A stretch of DNA of 64,000 nt from JBFHIZ01 sp963666475. GTDB lineage: Bacteria; Bacillota; Clostridia; Lachnospirales; Lachnospiraceae. Each line of letters opens with the position of its first letter. The stretch's first letter is position 1. Below are positions 41,642-52,046 of the stretch, one piece after another. The notes beneath the pieces were generated by a model. That model was not told the origin of the DNA. It made no database searches and saw only the letters and a program-made list of their open reading frames with translations. The stretch lies in the NCBI GenBank assembly GCA_963666475.2, contig OY762821.2:682001-746000 (forward strand). The letters are read 5' to 3'. A program made the position numbers and the translations under genes.

Positions 41642-43996
41642 ATGAGAGCTATAGAGTTTGATTCCGGATGGACATGTAAACATTTAAATGAGAAAGGCGC
41701 TGGAGCACCTGTCAGAATACCACACGATGCCATGCTGCAGGAACTTCGAACAGATAATGCTAAGTCAGGTGTAAATGGATGTTGGTTCGAAGGCTTTGAT
41801 TATTTATATGAAAAGCAATTCACAGTTGGAGAAGAACTAAGGGAAAAGAACCTAGTTCTTGAATTCGAGGGAGTGTATCGAAAAGCTGAAATATGGATCA
41901 ATGGAAAGATAGTAGCATCCAGACCATACGGATATACGAATTTTTATGTTGATATGACGGAATATGTAAAAATTGGTGAACAGAATCTGATTCAGGTCAT
42001 AGCTAGAAATCAAGATCAACCAAATAGTAGATGGTATTCAGGAGCGGGTATATATCGTCCGGTTAAGTTATGGATTTCAGAAAAAAACCATATTCTAATG
42101 AATGGAGTACGTGTACATACACTTTCAGTAGACCCTGCGAAAGTTGAAATATCCATTAAAACATCATCGCAAGGGAATCTACAGATCGATATTTTGGATG
42201 AGAATCTTGTGATTCATTCTGAAAATCATGAAACAAATGGTGAGATATCTCTTAATATTTCTCTAATGAATGTAGAACTTTGGAGCACAAACAATCCGAA
42301 ATTATATTTCTGCAGAGTACGATTTGAAAAAGACGAGCATACGGTGGCATTTGGAATTAGAAGCCTTTCATGGGGGGAAGATGGACTTAAGATAAATGGA
42401 ACAAGGGAGATACTTCGAGGCGCCTGTATACACCATGATAATGGAATACTAGGAGCAGCATGTTGGTATGAGGCTGTGGAAAGAAAGATACGAATCTTAC
42501 AAGAGAACGGATATAATGCGATTCGAAGTGCACATAATCCATGTTCGAAAGCGTTGCTGGATGTATGTGATAAGCTAGGTATGCTTGTCATGGATGAATA
42601 TATTGATCACTGGTATATTCATAAGACTAGATATGATTATGTCGAATATTTTGAACGTTGGTGGAAACAGGATCTGTCTGATATGGTAGACAAGGATTAC
42701 AACCATCCATGCGTTATTTTATATTCGACAGGCAATGAGGTAAGTGAGACTGCTGAAAAGAAAGGTATCGATCTTACCTGGGAAATGACGGATTATCTTC
42801 ATAAATTGGATAATTCAAGAGCGGTGACATGTGGTATCAATATCTTTTTCAATTTTTTAAGTTCAATTGGTTTTGGTGTCTATTCGGACGAAAAGGCGAA
42901 TAATGAAGCTGAAAAAGCAGTAGGAAGCGCATTTTTTAACGAAATGGCAGGGTTGTTCGGCGATAAGTTCATGAAAATAGGAGCAACATTACATGGATGC
43001 GATGTAAAGACCAGAGATGCATTTGCTGGGATGGATATTGCAGGATACAATTATGGAATTTATCGTTATAAAAAGGATCTGAAAAAGTATCCCAAACGTT
43101 TGATTTTGGGAAGTGAGACTTTTTGTAATGATGCATATGCTTTTTGGGAACATGCAAAAAAAGAGCCACGGTTGATTGGTGACTTTGTGTGGGCAGGTAT
43201 GGATTATCTCGGTGAAGTTGGGATCGGTAGTTGGGAATACAAGGATTATGCGCCTGATTTCACACACAAAGTCGGCTGGATTAGTGCTGGAAGTGGACGA
43301 ATTGACCTAACTGGGAAACCTTTAGGTGAAGCTATCTATACCAAAGTAGCATTTGAACTAGAACAGGGACCGAGAATAGCAGTATGTCCGGTCAACCATT
43401 CAAGTGACAAGCATTCACCATCTGCATGGAAAATGTCGAATGCGATCGAAAGTTGGAGCTTTGAAGGCCATGATGGTGAAATTGCAAATGTTGAAGTGTA
43501 TGCAAGAGCACATTCGATAGAACTTTTTGTAAATGACACGCTTGTTGGAAAGAAAAAAGTAAAAAAGAATTGTATTACGAAATTTCGATGTAAATATGTT
43601 CCAGGAAAAATTGAGGCAGTGTCTTATGATATGTCAGGCATTGAGATTAATAGAAGCAGTCTAATCAGTGCAGGACCAAAAACTTTTTTAATTGCGGAAC
43701 CAGAAAAAGATACTGCAAAAAAGGGAGAGCTCAGTTTTATTCGCCTCAAATATGTAGACGACAAAGGTATTCTAAAACCACTTTGCAGAGGAAATTTAAA
43801 AGTGCAATTGAAGGGTGGAAAACTGATCGGACTGGGAAGTGCTTGTCCATTCTATTTACAAAGTTATTTAGATGATGAAACAGATACTTATTTTGGGGAA
43901 GCGCTGGCGGCAATACTTCCCGAACAGGAAGGAGAAATGAGATTTACCGTTTCAGATGGTCTATATACAGATCAAATCTGTATTCAGGTAAATTAG
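41642..43996 (+). CDS. GH2 beta-galactosidase-type enzyme (copy 2), cytoplasmic
   Basis: A 784-residue family 2 hydrolase, closely related to the one at 7870 over the whole length. The likely acid/base is Glu366 in YSTGNEVSE and the nucleophile Glu492 in LILGSETF. The C-terminal DUF4982-like region has NVEVYARAHSIELFVNDT. There is no signal peptide. I chose the ATG at 41642: GGAG at 41633-41636 precedes it and MRAIEF aligns with MKKNEF of copy 1. A frame open from 41585 has no signal. It is followed 43 bases later by a second, more distant GH2 enzyme and then by a GPH transporter. Confidence 0.9.
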   Translation: MRAIEFDSGWTCKHLNEKGAGAPVRIPHDAMLQELRTDNAKSGVNGCWFEGFDYLYEKQFTVGEELREKNLVLEFEGVYRKAEIWINGKIVASRPYGYTNFYVDMTEYVKIGEQNLIQVIARNQDQPNSRWYSGAGIYRPVKLWISEKNHILMNGVRVHTLSVDPAKVEISIKTSSQGNLQIDILDENLVIHSENHETNGEISLNISLMNVELWSTNNPKLYFCRVRFEKDEHTVAFGIRSLSWGEDGLKINGTREILRGACIHHDNGILGAACWYEAVERKIRILQENGYNAIRSAHNPCSKALLDVCDKLGMLVMDEYIDHWYIHKTRYDYVEYFERWWKQDLSDMVDKDYNHPCVILYSTGNEVSETAEKKGIDLTWEMTDYLHKLDNSRAVTCGINIFFNFLSSIGFGVYSDEKANNEAEKAVGSAFFNEMAGLFGDKFMKIGATLHGCDVKTRDAFAGMDIAGYNYGIYRYKKDLKKYPKRLILGSETFCNDAYAFWEHAKKEPRLIGDFVWAGMDYLGEVGIGSWEYKDYAPDFTHKVGWISAGSGRIDLTGKPLGEAIYTKVAFELEQGPRIAVCPVNHSSDKHSPSAWKMSNAIESWSFEGHDGEIANVEVYARAHSIELFVNDTLVGKKKVKKNCITKFRCKYVPGKIEAVSYDMSGIEINRSSLISAGPKTFLIAEPEKDTAKKGELSFIRLKYVDDKGILKPLCRGNLKVQLKGGKLIGLGSACPFYLQSYLDDETDTYFGEALAAILPEQEGEMRFTVSDGLYTDQICIQVN

Positions 43997-44039
43997 CAGT
44001 TAATAAAGACAGAAGATATATAAGTTAGAAAGGAATCAA

Positions 44040-45965
44040 ATGAGAAGAGTTGTTGAAATGAATGAAAAATGGTTCTTCTGTGGAAAAGACAACGATCGAA
44101 TTCTTGTGAATCTTCCGCATACATGGAATGCAGTAGACGGGCAGGATGGTGGAAATGATTACTATCGTGGAGAAGGAAGTTATAAAAAAGAATTTTCCTG
44201 TCCCGTTTTCGAACGGGAAGAAGAACAAGTATTTCTAGAATTTGAAGGAGTCAATTCTACAGCCATCGTTTATGTGAATGAAAACCAGTTGTTCACTCAT
44301 CAAGGTGGATATTCTACTTTTCGAGTAAATATCACGGAAGTGTTACAACAAGAGAATTTGATTGAGGTCTTAGTAAAAAATGAAGTAAATCGGCAAGTGT
44401 ATCCACAGAAAGCAGATTTCACTTTTTACGGTGGAATATATCGAGATGTGAGAATTCTGATTGTAAAGAAAGAGCACTTTGAGTTGGAAAAGTATGGATC
44501 CCCAGGAATTCATGTGACAACAAAAGTGTATTCAGAAAACTCAGCGGAGGTATTTGTAGAAACTGAAGTCGATTCAAAACATGCTTTGGTAGAGTATACA
44601 ATACAAGATGCGAACCAGCAGGTTTTATTTGTAAAAACAGGTGGGACAAGAGAATCTTTTTTAATGAATAAAGTACATTTGTGGAATGGAATCGAAGACC
44701 CATATCTATATACGATAACTGCAAAGTTGGTTCACGAAGGTATATATAAAGATGTAATTATGACAAAATTCGGTGTGCGTACATTTTATGTAGATCCAAA
44801 AAGTGGGTTTTATTTGAATAATAAACCATATCCCTTAAGAGGTGTTTCTAGACATCAGGATTTTAAGAGTTTAGGCAATGCAGTAAAGCGAAATAGAAAA
44901 ATGGGTGATCTAGAGATGATATTAGAAGTCGGAGCAAATTGTGTGCGCCTTGCTCATTATCAGCACGATCAGTATTTTTATGATCTGTGTGATGAGTTTG
45001 GTTTGTTGGTTTGGGCAGAGATTCCATATATTTCGGAACATATGCCAGAAGGAAGAGAAAATACGATTCAACAGATGAAAGAGCTGATTGTTCAGAATTA
45101 TAATCATCCGTCTATATTTACATGGGGAATCTCTAATGAGATCACGATTTCTACAAAAGATAGAGAAGACATGATTGAAAATCATAAAATATTAAATGAA
45201 CTGTGCCATGAAATGGATGGAGATAGACCAACCACATTGGCTTGTTATGCAATGTGCAGTCCTTTCAGCAAAGTGGTCCATATATCAGATATTGTTGGAT
45301 ATAATTTGTATCTTGGCTGGTATGTACCAGGATTGTTTTTAAATGATTGGTTTATGGATCTATTTCACAAGATTTACCCAAACAGAGCTCTTTCTTATTC
45401 TGAATATGGTGCGGAAGGAATGCCGAACTTACATAGTGAAAGACCAAGACGAGGGGATCACACCGAAGAGTATCAGGCAAAGTATCATGAATACATGCTT
45501 AAATGTTTTGAAAGGCACCCCTTCCTATGGGGAACTTTTGTTTGGAATATGTTTGATTTTGCTGCAGATGCCAGAAACCAGGGGGGCGAGCCAGGAATGA
45601 ATCACAAAGGACTGGTGACGTTTGATAGAAAAATAAAAAAAGACAGTTTTTACTTATACAAAGCATATTGGTCGAAAGAACCAATGCTTCATATCTGTGG
45701 GAAAAGATTCATTGAAAGAGTAAAGAAAAAGACAACTATCAAAGTGTACTCGAATCAGAAAAAAGTAAGCTTATATTTAAATGGTGAATTTGTTTCCACA
45801 AAAGAAGGTGAAAGAGTGTTTGAGTTTTTGATCAATTTAAAGAGCGAGAATACGATAACCGTTATTGCAAATGAATTAAGGGATGAAATATTCATTAAGA
45901 AAGTAAAAAAGCATCAAAAAGATTATAAATTGGTCAAGAGCAAAAATAGTGAAAATTGGGTTTAA
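44040..45965 (+). CDS. GH2 glycosidase, shorter type, cytoplasmic
   Basis: A 641-residue GH2 enzyme with an N-terminal sugar-binding domain (NLPHTWNAVDGQ, FEGVNSTAIVYVNE), an immunoglobulin-like domain, a TIM barrel (about 275-560) and a short C-terminal domain. Motifs: LRGVSRHQD, NCVRLAHYQHDQYFYDLCDE, acid/base Glu367 in GISNEI and nucleophile Glu455 in LSYSEYGAEG. Its features fit beta-galactosidase or a beta-glucuronidase relative. It differs enough from the 41642 enzyme to act on another linkage or chain end. It has no signal peptide. AAAGGAAT precedes the ATG. Confidence 0.88.
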   Translation: MRRVVEMNEKWFFCGKDNDRILVNLPHTWNAVDGQDGGNDYYRGEGSYKKEFSCPVFEREEEQVFLEFEGVNSTAIVYVNENQLFTHQGGYSTFRVNITEVLQQENLIEVLVKNEVNRQVYPQKADFTFYGGIYRDVRILIVKKEHFELEKYGSPGIHVTTKVYSENSAEVFVETEVDSKHALVEYTIQDANQQVLFVKTGGTRESFLMNKVHLWNGIEDPYLYTITAKLVHEGIYKDVIMTKFGVRTFYVDPKSGFYLNNKPYPLRGVSRHQDFKSLGNAVKRNRKMGDLEMILEVGANCVRLAHYQHDQYFYDLCDEFGLLVWAEIPYISEHMPEGRENTIQQMKELIVQNYNHPSIFTWGISNEITISTKDREDMIENHKILNELCHEMDGDRPTTLACYAMCSPFSKVVHISDIVGYNLYLGWYVPGLFLNDWFMDLFHKIYPNRALSYSEYGAEGMPNLHSERPRRGDHTEEYQAKYHEYMLKCFERHPFLWGTFVWNMFDFAADARNQGGEPGMNHKGLVTFDRKIKKDSFYLYKAYWSKEPMLHICGKRFIERVKKKTTIKVYSNQKKVSLYLNGEFVSTKEGERVFEFLINLKSENTITVIANELRDEIFIKKVKKHQKDYKLVKSKNSENWV

Positions 45966-45992
45966 GTATGAAAAACAAGAAAGGAATAATGT

Positions 45993-47522
45993 ATGAGTCA
46001 AATAGAAATGCAACCGCAACATGAGTTGAATAGAGCTAAGCCATGGCAATTATTTTTATTTTCTTTTAATAATGGGGCGACGAACTGTTATTTTATTTTA
46101 ACAATGAACTTCATTGCATATTACGCGAACGGAGTATTGGGTCTCACATTAATGTTTGCAACGACTATGGTTACCACCATGCGAATATTTGATGGGATTA
46201 CAGATCCGATTATTGGGGCCTTAATCGACAAGACACAGACCAGGTTTGGAAAGTTTCGCCCATTTATGGTCATAGGAAATGTGATTTTAGCGACTAGTGC
46301 AATCTTTATTTATTTTGTAACAAGACTGGTTCCTGAAAAAAATTTAGTGCTTAGGTACTCATTGTTCATCGTGTTTTATGCCATTTATGTAATTGGATAC
46401 ACATTTCAGACTGCCTGTACGAGAAGTGGCCAGACATGTATCACGAATGATCCAAAACAAAGACCTATGTTTAATATTTTTAATACCGTTGCTTCACTTG
46501 CGGGGATGGGGTTGATTCAGGTTGTAGCTAGTTTGTGGGGTGGAAAAGTCGGATATGGCTCCAAAGAATTCTTTAATCTTGTAGTTCCTATGGCAGTTGT
46601 CATTTCGTGTGTTTTAACGGTTATGGCTGTGTTTGGAATTGCAAAAAAGGATAATCCAGAATTCTATGGTATTTCCGAAGAAAAACAAGACAAGGTCAAA
46701 ATCAAAGACTATCTTGAAATTTTAAAACATAATCATAATTTAAAAATGCTTATTGTGGCAGGAGCCGGAAGCAAACTGGCTAGTTCGATTGCGCAGAATA
46801 CGACAGTAGGAGTTATGCTATTCGCATCGATGATGGGAAATTATAACGGATTATATTTGCCATTCTATGCACTTGGGTTTGTTGGAACCGTTCCATTTTT
46901 TTTCCTGAATCTGAAACTATCTCAAAAACATGGACAGAAGTATTCGATGGTCGTATGTAATATGATTGCTTTAGCAATGTATTCTGGAGTCCTGATTTTA
47001 TTACTCATGTGGGAACCTGGAAATGCTGATAGGGTATTGTCATTTCAGAACCTTAATATTTATACGATCATTTTTTTATTCTGCTATCTGATTGGATTTG
47101 GTTCGTTTTACACGACAGCAGATATGGCAATTCCAATGGTAGCAGATTGTTCGGATTATGAAATATATCGTAGTGGGAAATATGTTCCTGGTATGGTTGG
47201 TACACTTTTCAGTATGGTAGATAAACTGGTTTCGAGTGTTTCTACGACGGTCGTAGGGTTAGTTATAATGGTAGGGTTGCAACTAGAAAAACTTCCCGAC
47301 ACTAATACACCCTATATTGAGGGAACTCAAAAAATAGTAATTATTTTATTTTGTGGAATTCCAATGTTGTCCTGGGTGCTTACGCTAGTGTCAATGAGAT
47401 TTTATGAATTATCCGGAAGGAAAATGGAGGAAATTCAAGATGTATTAGCTTTAAGAAAGAAAGCAATCAAAGAAGGGATGACAATTGAAGATGCGATGTT
47501 TCAATATCAATCAAAGAAATAA
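45993..47522 (+). CDS. GPH/MFS-type glycoside-cation symporter (copy 2)
   Basis: A 509-residue, about 12-helix transporter. The motif FDGITDPIIGALIDKTQTRFGKFRP is shortened here to its key parts: D-x-x-T-D-P-I-x-G and D-x-T-x-T-x-F-G-K-F-R-P, the GPH signature after helix 2. It is more canonical than the one at 6182 and has a shorter charged tail. It lies 27 bases after the second GH2 gene, so it probably imports their substrate. Confidence 0.9.
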   Translation: MSQIEMQPQHELNRAKPWQLFLFSFNNGATNCYFILTMNFIAYYANGVLGLTLMFATTMVTTMRIFDGITDPIIGALIDKTQTRFGKFRPFMVIGNVILATSAIFIYFVTRLVPEKNLVLRYSLFIVFYAIYVIGYTFQTACTRSGQTCITNDPKQRPMFNIFNTVASLAGMGLIQVVASLWGGKVGYGSKEFFNLVVPMAVVISCVLTVMAVFGIAKKDNPEFYGISEEKQDKVKIKDYLEILKHNHNLKMLIVAGAGSKLASSIAQNTTVGVMLFASMMGNYNGLYLPFYALGFVGTVPFFFLNLKLSQKHGQKYSMVVCNMIALAMYSGVLILLLMWEPGNADRVLSFQNLNIYTIIFLFCYLIGFGSFYTTADMAIPMVADCSDYEIYRSGKYVPGMVGTLFSMVDKLVSSVSTTVVGLVIMVGLQLEKLPDTNTPYIEGTQKIVIILFCGIPMLSWVLTLVSMRFYELSGRKMEEIQDVLALRKKAIKEGMTIEDAMFQYQSKK

Positions 47523-47549
47523 ACATTTTATTTGTAAGGGAGAGAGAAT

Positions 47550-48974
47550 ATGAAGAAAAACATTTTCGTAGGAAAAGTACTTGGTGTATTGCTTATCTGT
47601 ATAATGTTGCTGGTAGGATGTTCTGAGACCAAAAGTGTGGGAGATGTCGGCGATAGTGACAACAAATCTGATAGCAACACTTCGATAGTTTACATGGTTG
47701 TCTTAGATCCTAATGGAGGAATATTCCCGGATGGAACAAAAGAGAAAGTAACTTTGGAAGTAAGAGAAGGTGAGGCTGTTGATTTTGTCACATATATGCC
47801 AGCATTAGAAGGGAATGAACTAAGAGGCTGGTATCAGGAAGATGCATCCGCATGGCCAGGAGCAAGAATTGTGACGGGTGATCTGAAATTGAAAGCAAGA
47901 TGGTCTGAGGAAGTTCTGCAGGAAGTACTGCCTCTTACACTCGAACTCAAAGGAGAAGAAGTACCTGTAACCAGTGATAGTGGTGTTTATCAGTTTACAG
48001 TCGTGAGTTCGATTTATGGTGGATATGCCCAGAGAAGCGGAATGTATACCATATATTTAGATGAACTTAAGGCTTCTATAGCAGCAGATGATGGATCAAC
48101 GAAAAGAGCTCTTTTGAAGGTTGGATCCAGTTATAAAGATGCGACTGGATATTTATATGCACTGATGTATAACGATGGCACAATGGAACTATATTATGAA
48201 TACGAATACAATGGGGAGATTACGAAATATGTAATGGATACAGTGTATTGGACATTAGATGCTTTTACACCTCCTTATGCTGCAGAAACTATTTTGGAAG
48301 AGGGAATATCAGCTCATGCGGAATATGATATGTCATTTATTATGGAAGAGTCTTCGACTGAATCAATGGAAGTAACCGCAGATGATGTTGTGGCATATGC
48401 GGGAGAGTCATTTATTTCGATTGATTCCATGAATAGTGAAACCATGAAGCTGCAGTTTTCTACAAATGGAACGGCATCCATCTATATGACAACTTATGAA
48501 ATGAATATAGAGACAAAATATTTGTGGAAATATAATGAAGAATCGGGATTATTTATTTCTTATAACGGAGCTATCGAAAATTCAGCGATTATTTCGGAGG
48601 ATGGACAGACTTGTACAATCGTTGATAGTTATGATAACACGTATGAATTTTCTGTTGCAGATTTTATCAGTGCAATCCCTGAAAGAGAAGAGATTTTACG
48701 ATTTGATTCTAGTAATACTGATACCATGTTCGCTTTTGTATATCGTGATAACGGTATTGATCTAATGTACGATTTGACTTCCTACGGACAGGAAGGCCAA
48801 TACTACGCGACATCAGAAGGTCAGTGGATGTTTGATGAAGAGAACGGTCTGCAAGTTGCGTTTGATGGAAAGGTAGTAGATCTTACGGAAGATGAGAATG
48901 GTGACTATGTATTTACATTAGACGACAATACGTATGTAATAGTTTTATCTGAATTACTTAATGCGTTGAACTAA
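47550..48974 (+). CDS. Lipoprotein with InlB/Listeria-Bacteroides-type repeat
   Basis: A 474-residue lipoprotein (lipobox MLLVGC, Cys at about 25). Residues 50-115 resemble an InlB B-repeat (VVLDPNGGIFPDG, FVTYMPALEGNELRGWYQED, LKLKARWSEE), a surface fold often used in adhesion. The rest is beta-rich with repeated modules (TKYLWKYNEESGLFISYNG and QWMFDEENGLQVAFDG share a W-x-x-x-EEx-G-L-x-x-x-x-G pattern). That pattern also links it to the lipoprotein at 40198. It precedes GH3-3 by 17 bases. Confidence 0.8.
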   Translation: MKKNIFVGKVLGVLLICIMLLVGCSETKSVGDVGDSDNKSDSNTSIVYMVVLDPNGGIFPDGTKEKVTLEVREGEAVDFVTYMPALEGNELRGWYQEDASAWPGARIVTGDLKLKARWSEEVLQEVLPLTLELKGEEVPVTSDSGVYQFTVVSSIYGGYAQRSGMYTIYLDELKASIAADDGSTKRALLKVGSSYKDATGYLYALMYNDGTMELYYEYEYNGEITKYVMDTVYWTLDAFTPPYAAETILEEGISAHAEYDMSFIMEESSTESMEVTADDVVAYAGESFISIDSMNSETMKLQFSTNGTASIYMTTYEMNIETKYLWKYNEESGLFISYNGAIENSAIISEDGQTCTIVDSYDNTYEFSVADFISAIPEREEILRFDSSNTDTMFAFVYRDNGIDLMYDLTSYGQEGQYYATSEGQWMFDEENGLQVAFDGKVVDLTEDENGDYVFTLDDNTYVIVLSELLNALN

Positions 48975-48991
48975 GAATGGAGGATATCTAA

Positions 48992-51934
48992 ATGAAACGA
49001 CATAGTAATAAATTATGGACAATCATGACGAGCATATTAGCTGTATTATTGGTGATTGTGTTGGTCGCTACTGTAGTAGCAAATTATTTTTCGACATCAA
49101 TTAATGCATTTTTATTATGTGATACTTATAAAGTCGTATCTTCAGATGATTCTGAGAATAATTTATATTTCCCAGATGAGTGGGAAGAATATGATGATTG
49201 GTTTGCATTCCACGAAGAAGAAATCTGCACATTAACTGAAGCAGAAGGTGCAGTCCTTCTAAAAAATGAGAGACAAGCACTTCCACTTTCGGAAGGTTCT
49301 AAAGTAAGTCTATTCTCACATTCTTCTGTTGATATGATTTATGGTGGTACAGGGTCAGGATCTGTAAACACAAGCACAGCACCAAACCTAAGGGAAGGTA
49401 TAGAACAGGCAGGGGGAATTGTTAATTCAGACCTCTGGAGTTTTTACAACGTTGGAAATGGATCTTCGTATAAAAGGGGCGTTCCAGCACTTTCTTCTTG
49501 TTCAGCCGTTGGAGATTATACAATCAATGAGGTCCCATGGTCTGTGATTGAATTGGAATCTGGACTGTCAGGTACATTTGCCACCTATGGGGATGCGGCG
49601 ATCTTTGTTTTGGCAAGATCTGGTGGAGAAGGAAGAGATCTTGCAACCGATGACTGTACGGATGAAGGAACAAATGGAGATTATCTTGCTCTTAGTACAG
49701 CAGAAAGAGATACCTTAAGTGCACTTAAATCATTAAAGGACGAAGGCATTTTTTCTAAAATAGTAGTCCTTCTCAACTCATCAAATGCAGTAAATTGTGA
49801 CTTTCTGGATGATGAACAGTATGGAATCGATGCTTGCCTTTGGATTGGTGGTGTAGGAGCATATGGTAATAATGCCGTAGGAGATCTTCTTTATGGAAAA
49901 TCAAATCCATCCGGACGCCTGGTAGATACTTACCTCTATGATAATTTTATCAACCCATCGATGGTAAATTTTGGAGATGTGGTTTACCCAAATGCTGCAG
50001 AGATGGGTCTGACCGATACCGATGATCAGAATCAGACAAATGTAAACTATGTAGTGTATCAAGAAGGAATTTATGTAGGGTATAAATATTATGAAACTAG
50101 ATATGCAGATCAGGTCATGAATGAAGCAAATGCAGGATCAGTAGCTGATTTTGATTACGGTTCAACCGTATACAGAACATTTGGATATGGATTGTCATAT
50201 ACGACATTTGAATATTCTGATTTTAGTGTAAAAGAAAGTTCCGAGGAGTTTGAAATAAGTCTAAATGTAACAAACACGGGATCTGTGAAAGGGAAGCATA
50301 CGGTTCAAATCTATATGCAAAAACCATATACAGAGTATGATAGAGAAAATAATGTAGAAAAATCAGCAGTGGAATTGGTTGGATATGCAAAAACTGATTT
50401 TCTTTCCAGTGGAGAGTCTGAAAGTGTCGTGATTCAAGTATCCAAAGAACAGATGAAGTCCTATGATGCATATGGAGAAGGAACATATATTGTTGATGAA
50501 GGAACGTATTATCTTACCGTTGGTACAGATTCACATAATGCATTAAACAACATTCTTGCAACACAAGGATACACGAGTGAAAATGAATTCATGGATGCTG
50601 ACGGAAATGTAGAGAATGTATATGCTTATGAGCAAAAAGATTTTGATGCAAAGAAGTATTCGGTTTCTGAGGCAACGGGTGTAGAGATTACCAATCAATT
50701 CGATGATGTAGACTTGAACATATACGAAGGTTCGGATACAGATGTTACTTATCTTTCAAGAAAGGATTGGATCGGCACGTATCCAAAAGAAACCATTTCA
50801 ATTCTTGTAACAGAAAAAATGGCGACTGATATTTTAAATGAATATGTTGCAAAAACAGTGGATGAGGAAGGTAATTCATATGAAATTCCGACCTACGGAG
50901 CGAATAATGGACTTACTTTGGCGATGCTCATGGGAGTTCCATACGATGACGCAAAATGGGAAGATCTGCTGGATCAGATGACGTTTGCAGAGCAGGAACA
51001 AATTATTGTGAACGCATTCCATAACACAAAGGCAGCAAATTCGATTTCCAAACCAGCGACCGTCGAAACAAATGGACCACAGGGAATCACAGATTCATTT
51101 TTTGGAGGAAAGAAAGCAGGTATGGCATATCCAGCAGAAGTTGTAATGGCCTCCACATGGAATAATCAAATTATGGAAGAGATTGGGAATAACATTGGCA
51201 TTCAGGGTTTAAAAACAAAAACAAATGGGCTATATGGACCAGCTGCGAATATACATAGAAATGCTTATTGTGGAAGAAATTACGAATATTTTTCAGAGGA
51301 CGCATTCTTATCTGGAAAATTGATGGCTTCAGAAATAGAGAAAATACAGGCACAGGGTGTATATGTATTTATGAAACACTTTGCGCTCAATGATCAGGAA
51401 ACACATCGTGCAGGACTGATGGTCTGGGCGAACGAACAGTCGATTCGTGAGTCATATCTTCAGGCATTTGAATATTCTGTTACAGAAGCGGATGCAAAAG
51501 GTGCAATGACAATTATGAACCGTATTGGATCTACGTGGGGAGGAGCACACAATGGGCTGCTTACTCAGGTGCTTAGAAATGAATGGGGATTTGAGGGTAT
51601 AGTAATTACTGATTATTCGTCAAATTCTAATTATACGTTACAAACCGCAGGGTTAGAGGGTGGTTCAAATATTTGGGACGGATTTGAAAGTAGTGATATT
51701 TCTGATAAACAGAATGATCCATACATCACACAGTTAATGAGAAATGCAATTCATGATGTGTTATATGTGCAAGTGAACAGTTCTGCAATGAATGGTATTT
51801 CGCAAGGCGATAGAATCGTATCGATCCTGACATGGTGGCAAGTTACATTGATAGCACTAGACATTGTATTTTTGTTATTACTAATGGGTAGTATTATCAT
51901 GCTTGTAAAAAGCAAAGGGATAAAGTCAGAGTAA
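48992..51934 (+). CDS. Membrane-anchored, domain-permuted GH3 glycosidase (GH3-3)
   Basis: A 980-residue GH3 protein. N-terminal helix about residues 9-31; C-terminal helix about 950-973 with a basic end. Sandwich domain first (EGAVLLKNERQALPL near residue 87), fibronectin-3-like domain next (YTEYDRENNVEKSAV near residue 446), barrel last: NGPQGITDSFFGG, NAYCGRNYEYFSEDA, FMKHFALNDQETHR and nucleophile Asp874 in GIVITDYS. The DGP aspartate reads N here. This copy keeps the most canonical barrel (YGPAANIHRNAYCGR). It is the last gene of cassette 2 and lacks the small membrane protein partner. Confidence 0.88.
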   Translation: MKRHSNKLWTIMTSILAVLLVIVLVATVVANYFSTSINAFLLCDTYKVVSSDDSENNLYFPDEWEEYDDWFAFHEEEICTLTEAEGAVLLKNERQALPLSEGSKVSLFSHSSVDMIYGGTGSGSVNTSTAPNLREGIEQAGGIVNSDLWSFYNVGNGSSYKRGVPALSSCSAVGDYTINEVPWSVIELESGLSGTFATYGDAAIFVLARSGGEGRDLATDDCTDEGTNGDYLALSTAERDTLSALKSLKDEGIFSKIVVLLNSSNAVNCDFLDDEQYGIDACLWIGGVGAYGNNAVGDLLYGKSNPSGRLVDTYLYDNFINPSMVNFGDVVYPNAAEMGLTDTDDQNQTNVNYVVYQEGIYVGYKYYETRYADQVMNEANAGSVADFDYGSTVYRTFGYGLSYTTFEYSDFSVKESSEEFEISLNVTNTGSVKGKHTVQIYMQKPYTEYDRENNVEKSAVELVGYAKTDFLSSGESESVVIQVSKEQMKSYDAYGEGTYIVDEGTYYLTVGTDSHNALNNILATQGYTSENEFMDADGNVENVYAYEQKDFDAKKYSVSEATGVEITNQFDDVDLNIYEGSDTDVTYLSRKDWIGTYPKETISILVTEKMATDILNEYVAKTVDEEGNSYEIPTYGANNGLTLAMLMGVPYDDAKWEDLLDQMTFAEQEQIIVNAFHNTKAANSISKPATVETNGPQGITDSFFGGKKAGMAYPAEVVMASTWNNQIMEEIGNNIGIQGLKTKTNGLYGPAANIHRNAYCGRNYEYFSEDAFLSGKLMASEIEKIQAQGVYVFMKHFALNDQETHRAGLMVWANEQSIRESYLQAFEYSVTEADAKGAMTIMNRIGSTWGGAHNGLLTQVLRNEWGFEGIVITDYSSNSNYTLQTAGLEGGSNIWDGFESSDISDKQNDPYITQLMRNAIHDVLYVQVNSSAMNGISQGDRIVSILTWWQVTLIALDIVFLLLLMGSIIMLVKSKGIKSE

Positions 51935-51945
51935 TGAAGTTTGAA

Positions 51946-51990
51946 AAGGCAGGGTGATATGTTCGCAAATTGACATATTTATCCTGCCTT
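51946..51990 (+). terminator. Hairpin at the end of cassette 2
   Basis: AAGGCAGG (51946-51953) pairs with CCTGCCTT (51983-51990), with a further inner stem ATATGT/ACATAT. Only a weak T content follows, so termination may be incomplete. Confidence 0.6.
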
Positions 51991-52046
51991 CATAGAAAGA
52001 AACGTATTTATTGAAAACGCTATAACTTTTACAATGAGGTGAAATC

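Noticed and set aside
52012..52025. Catabolite-response (cre) site before the SDR gene
   Set aside because: TGAAAACGCTATAA is one base off the loose consensus, but no promoter could be placed around it and no comparable site was found at the sugar operons.
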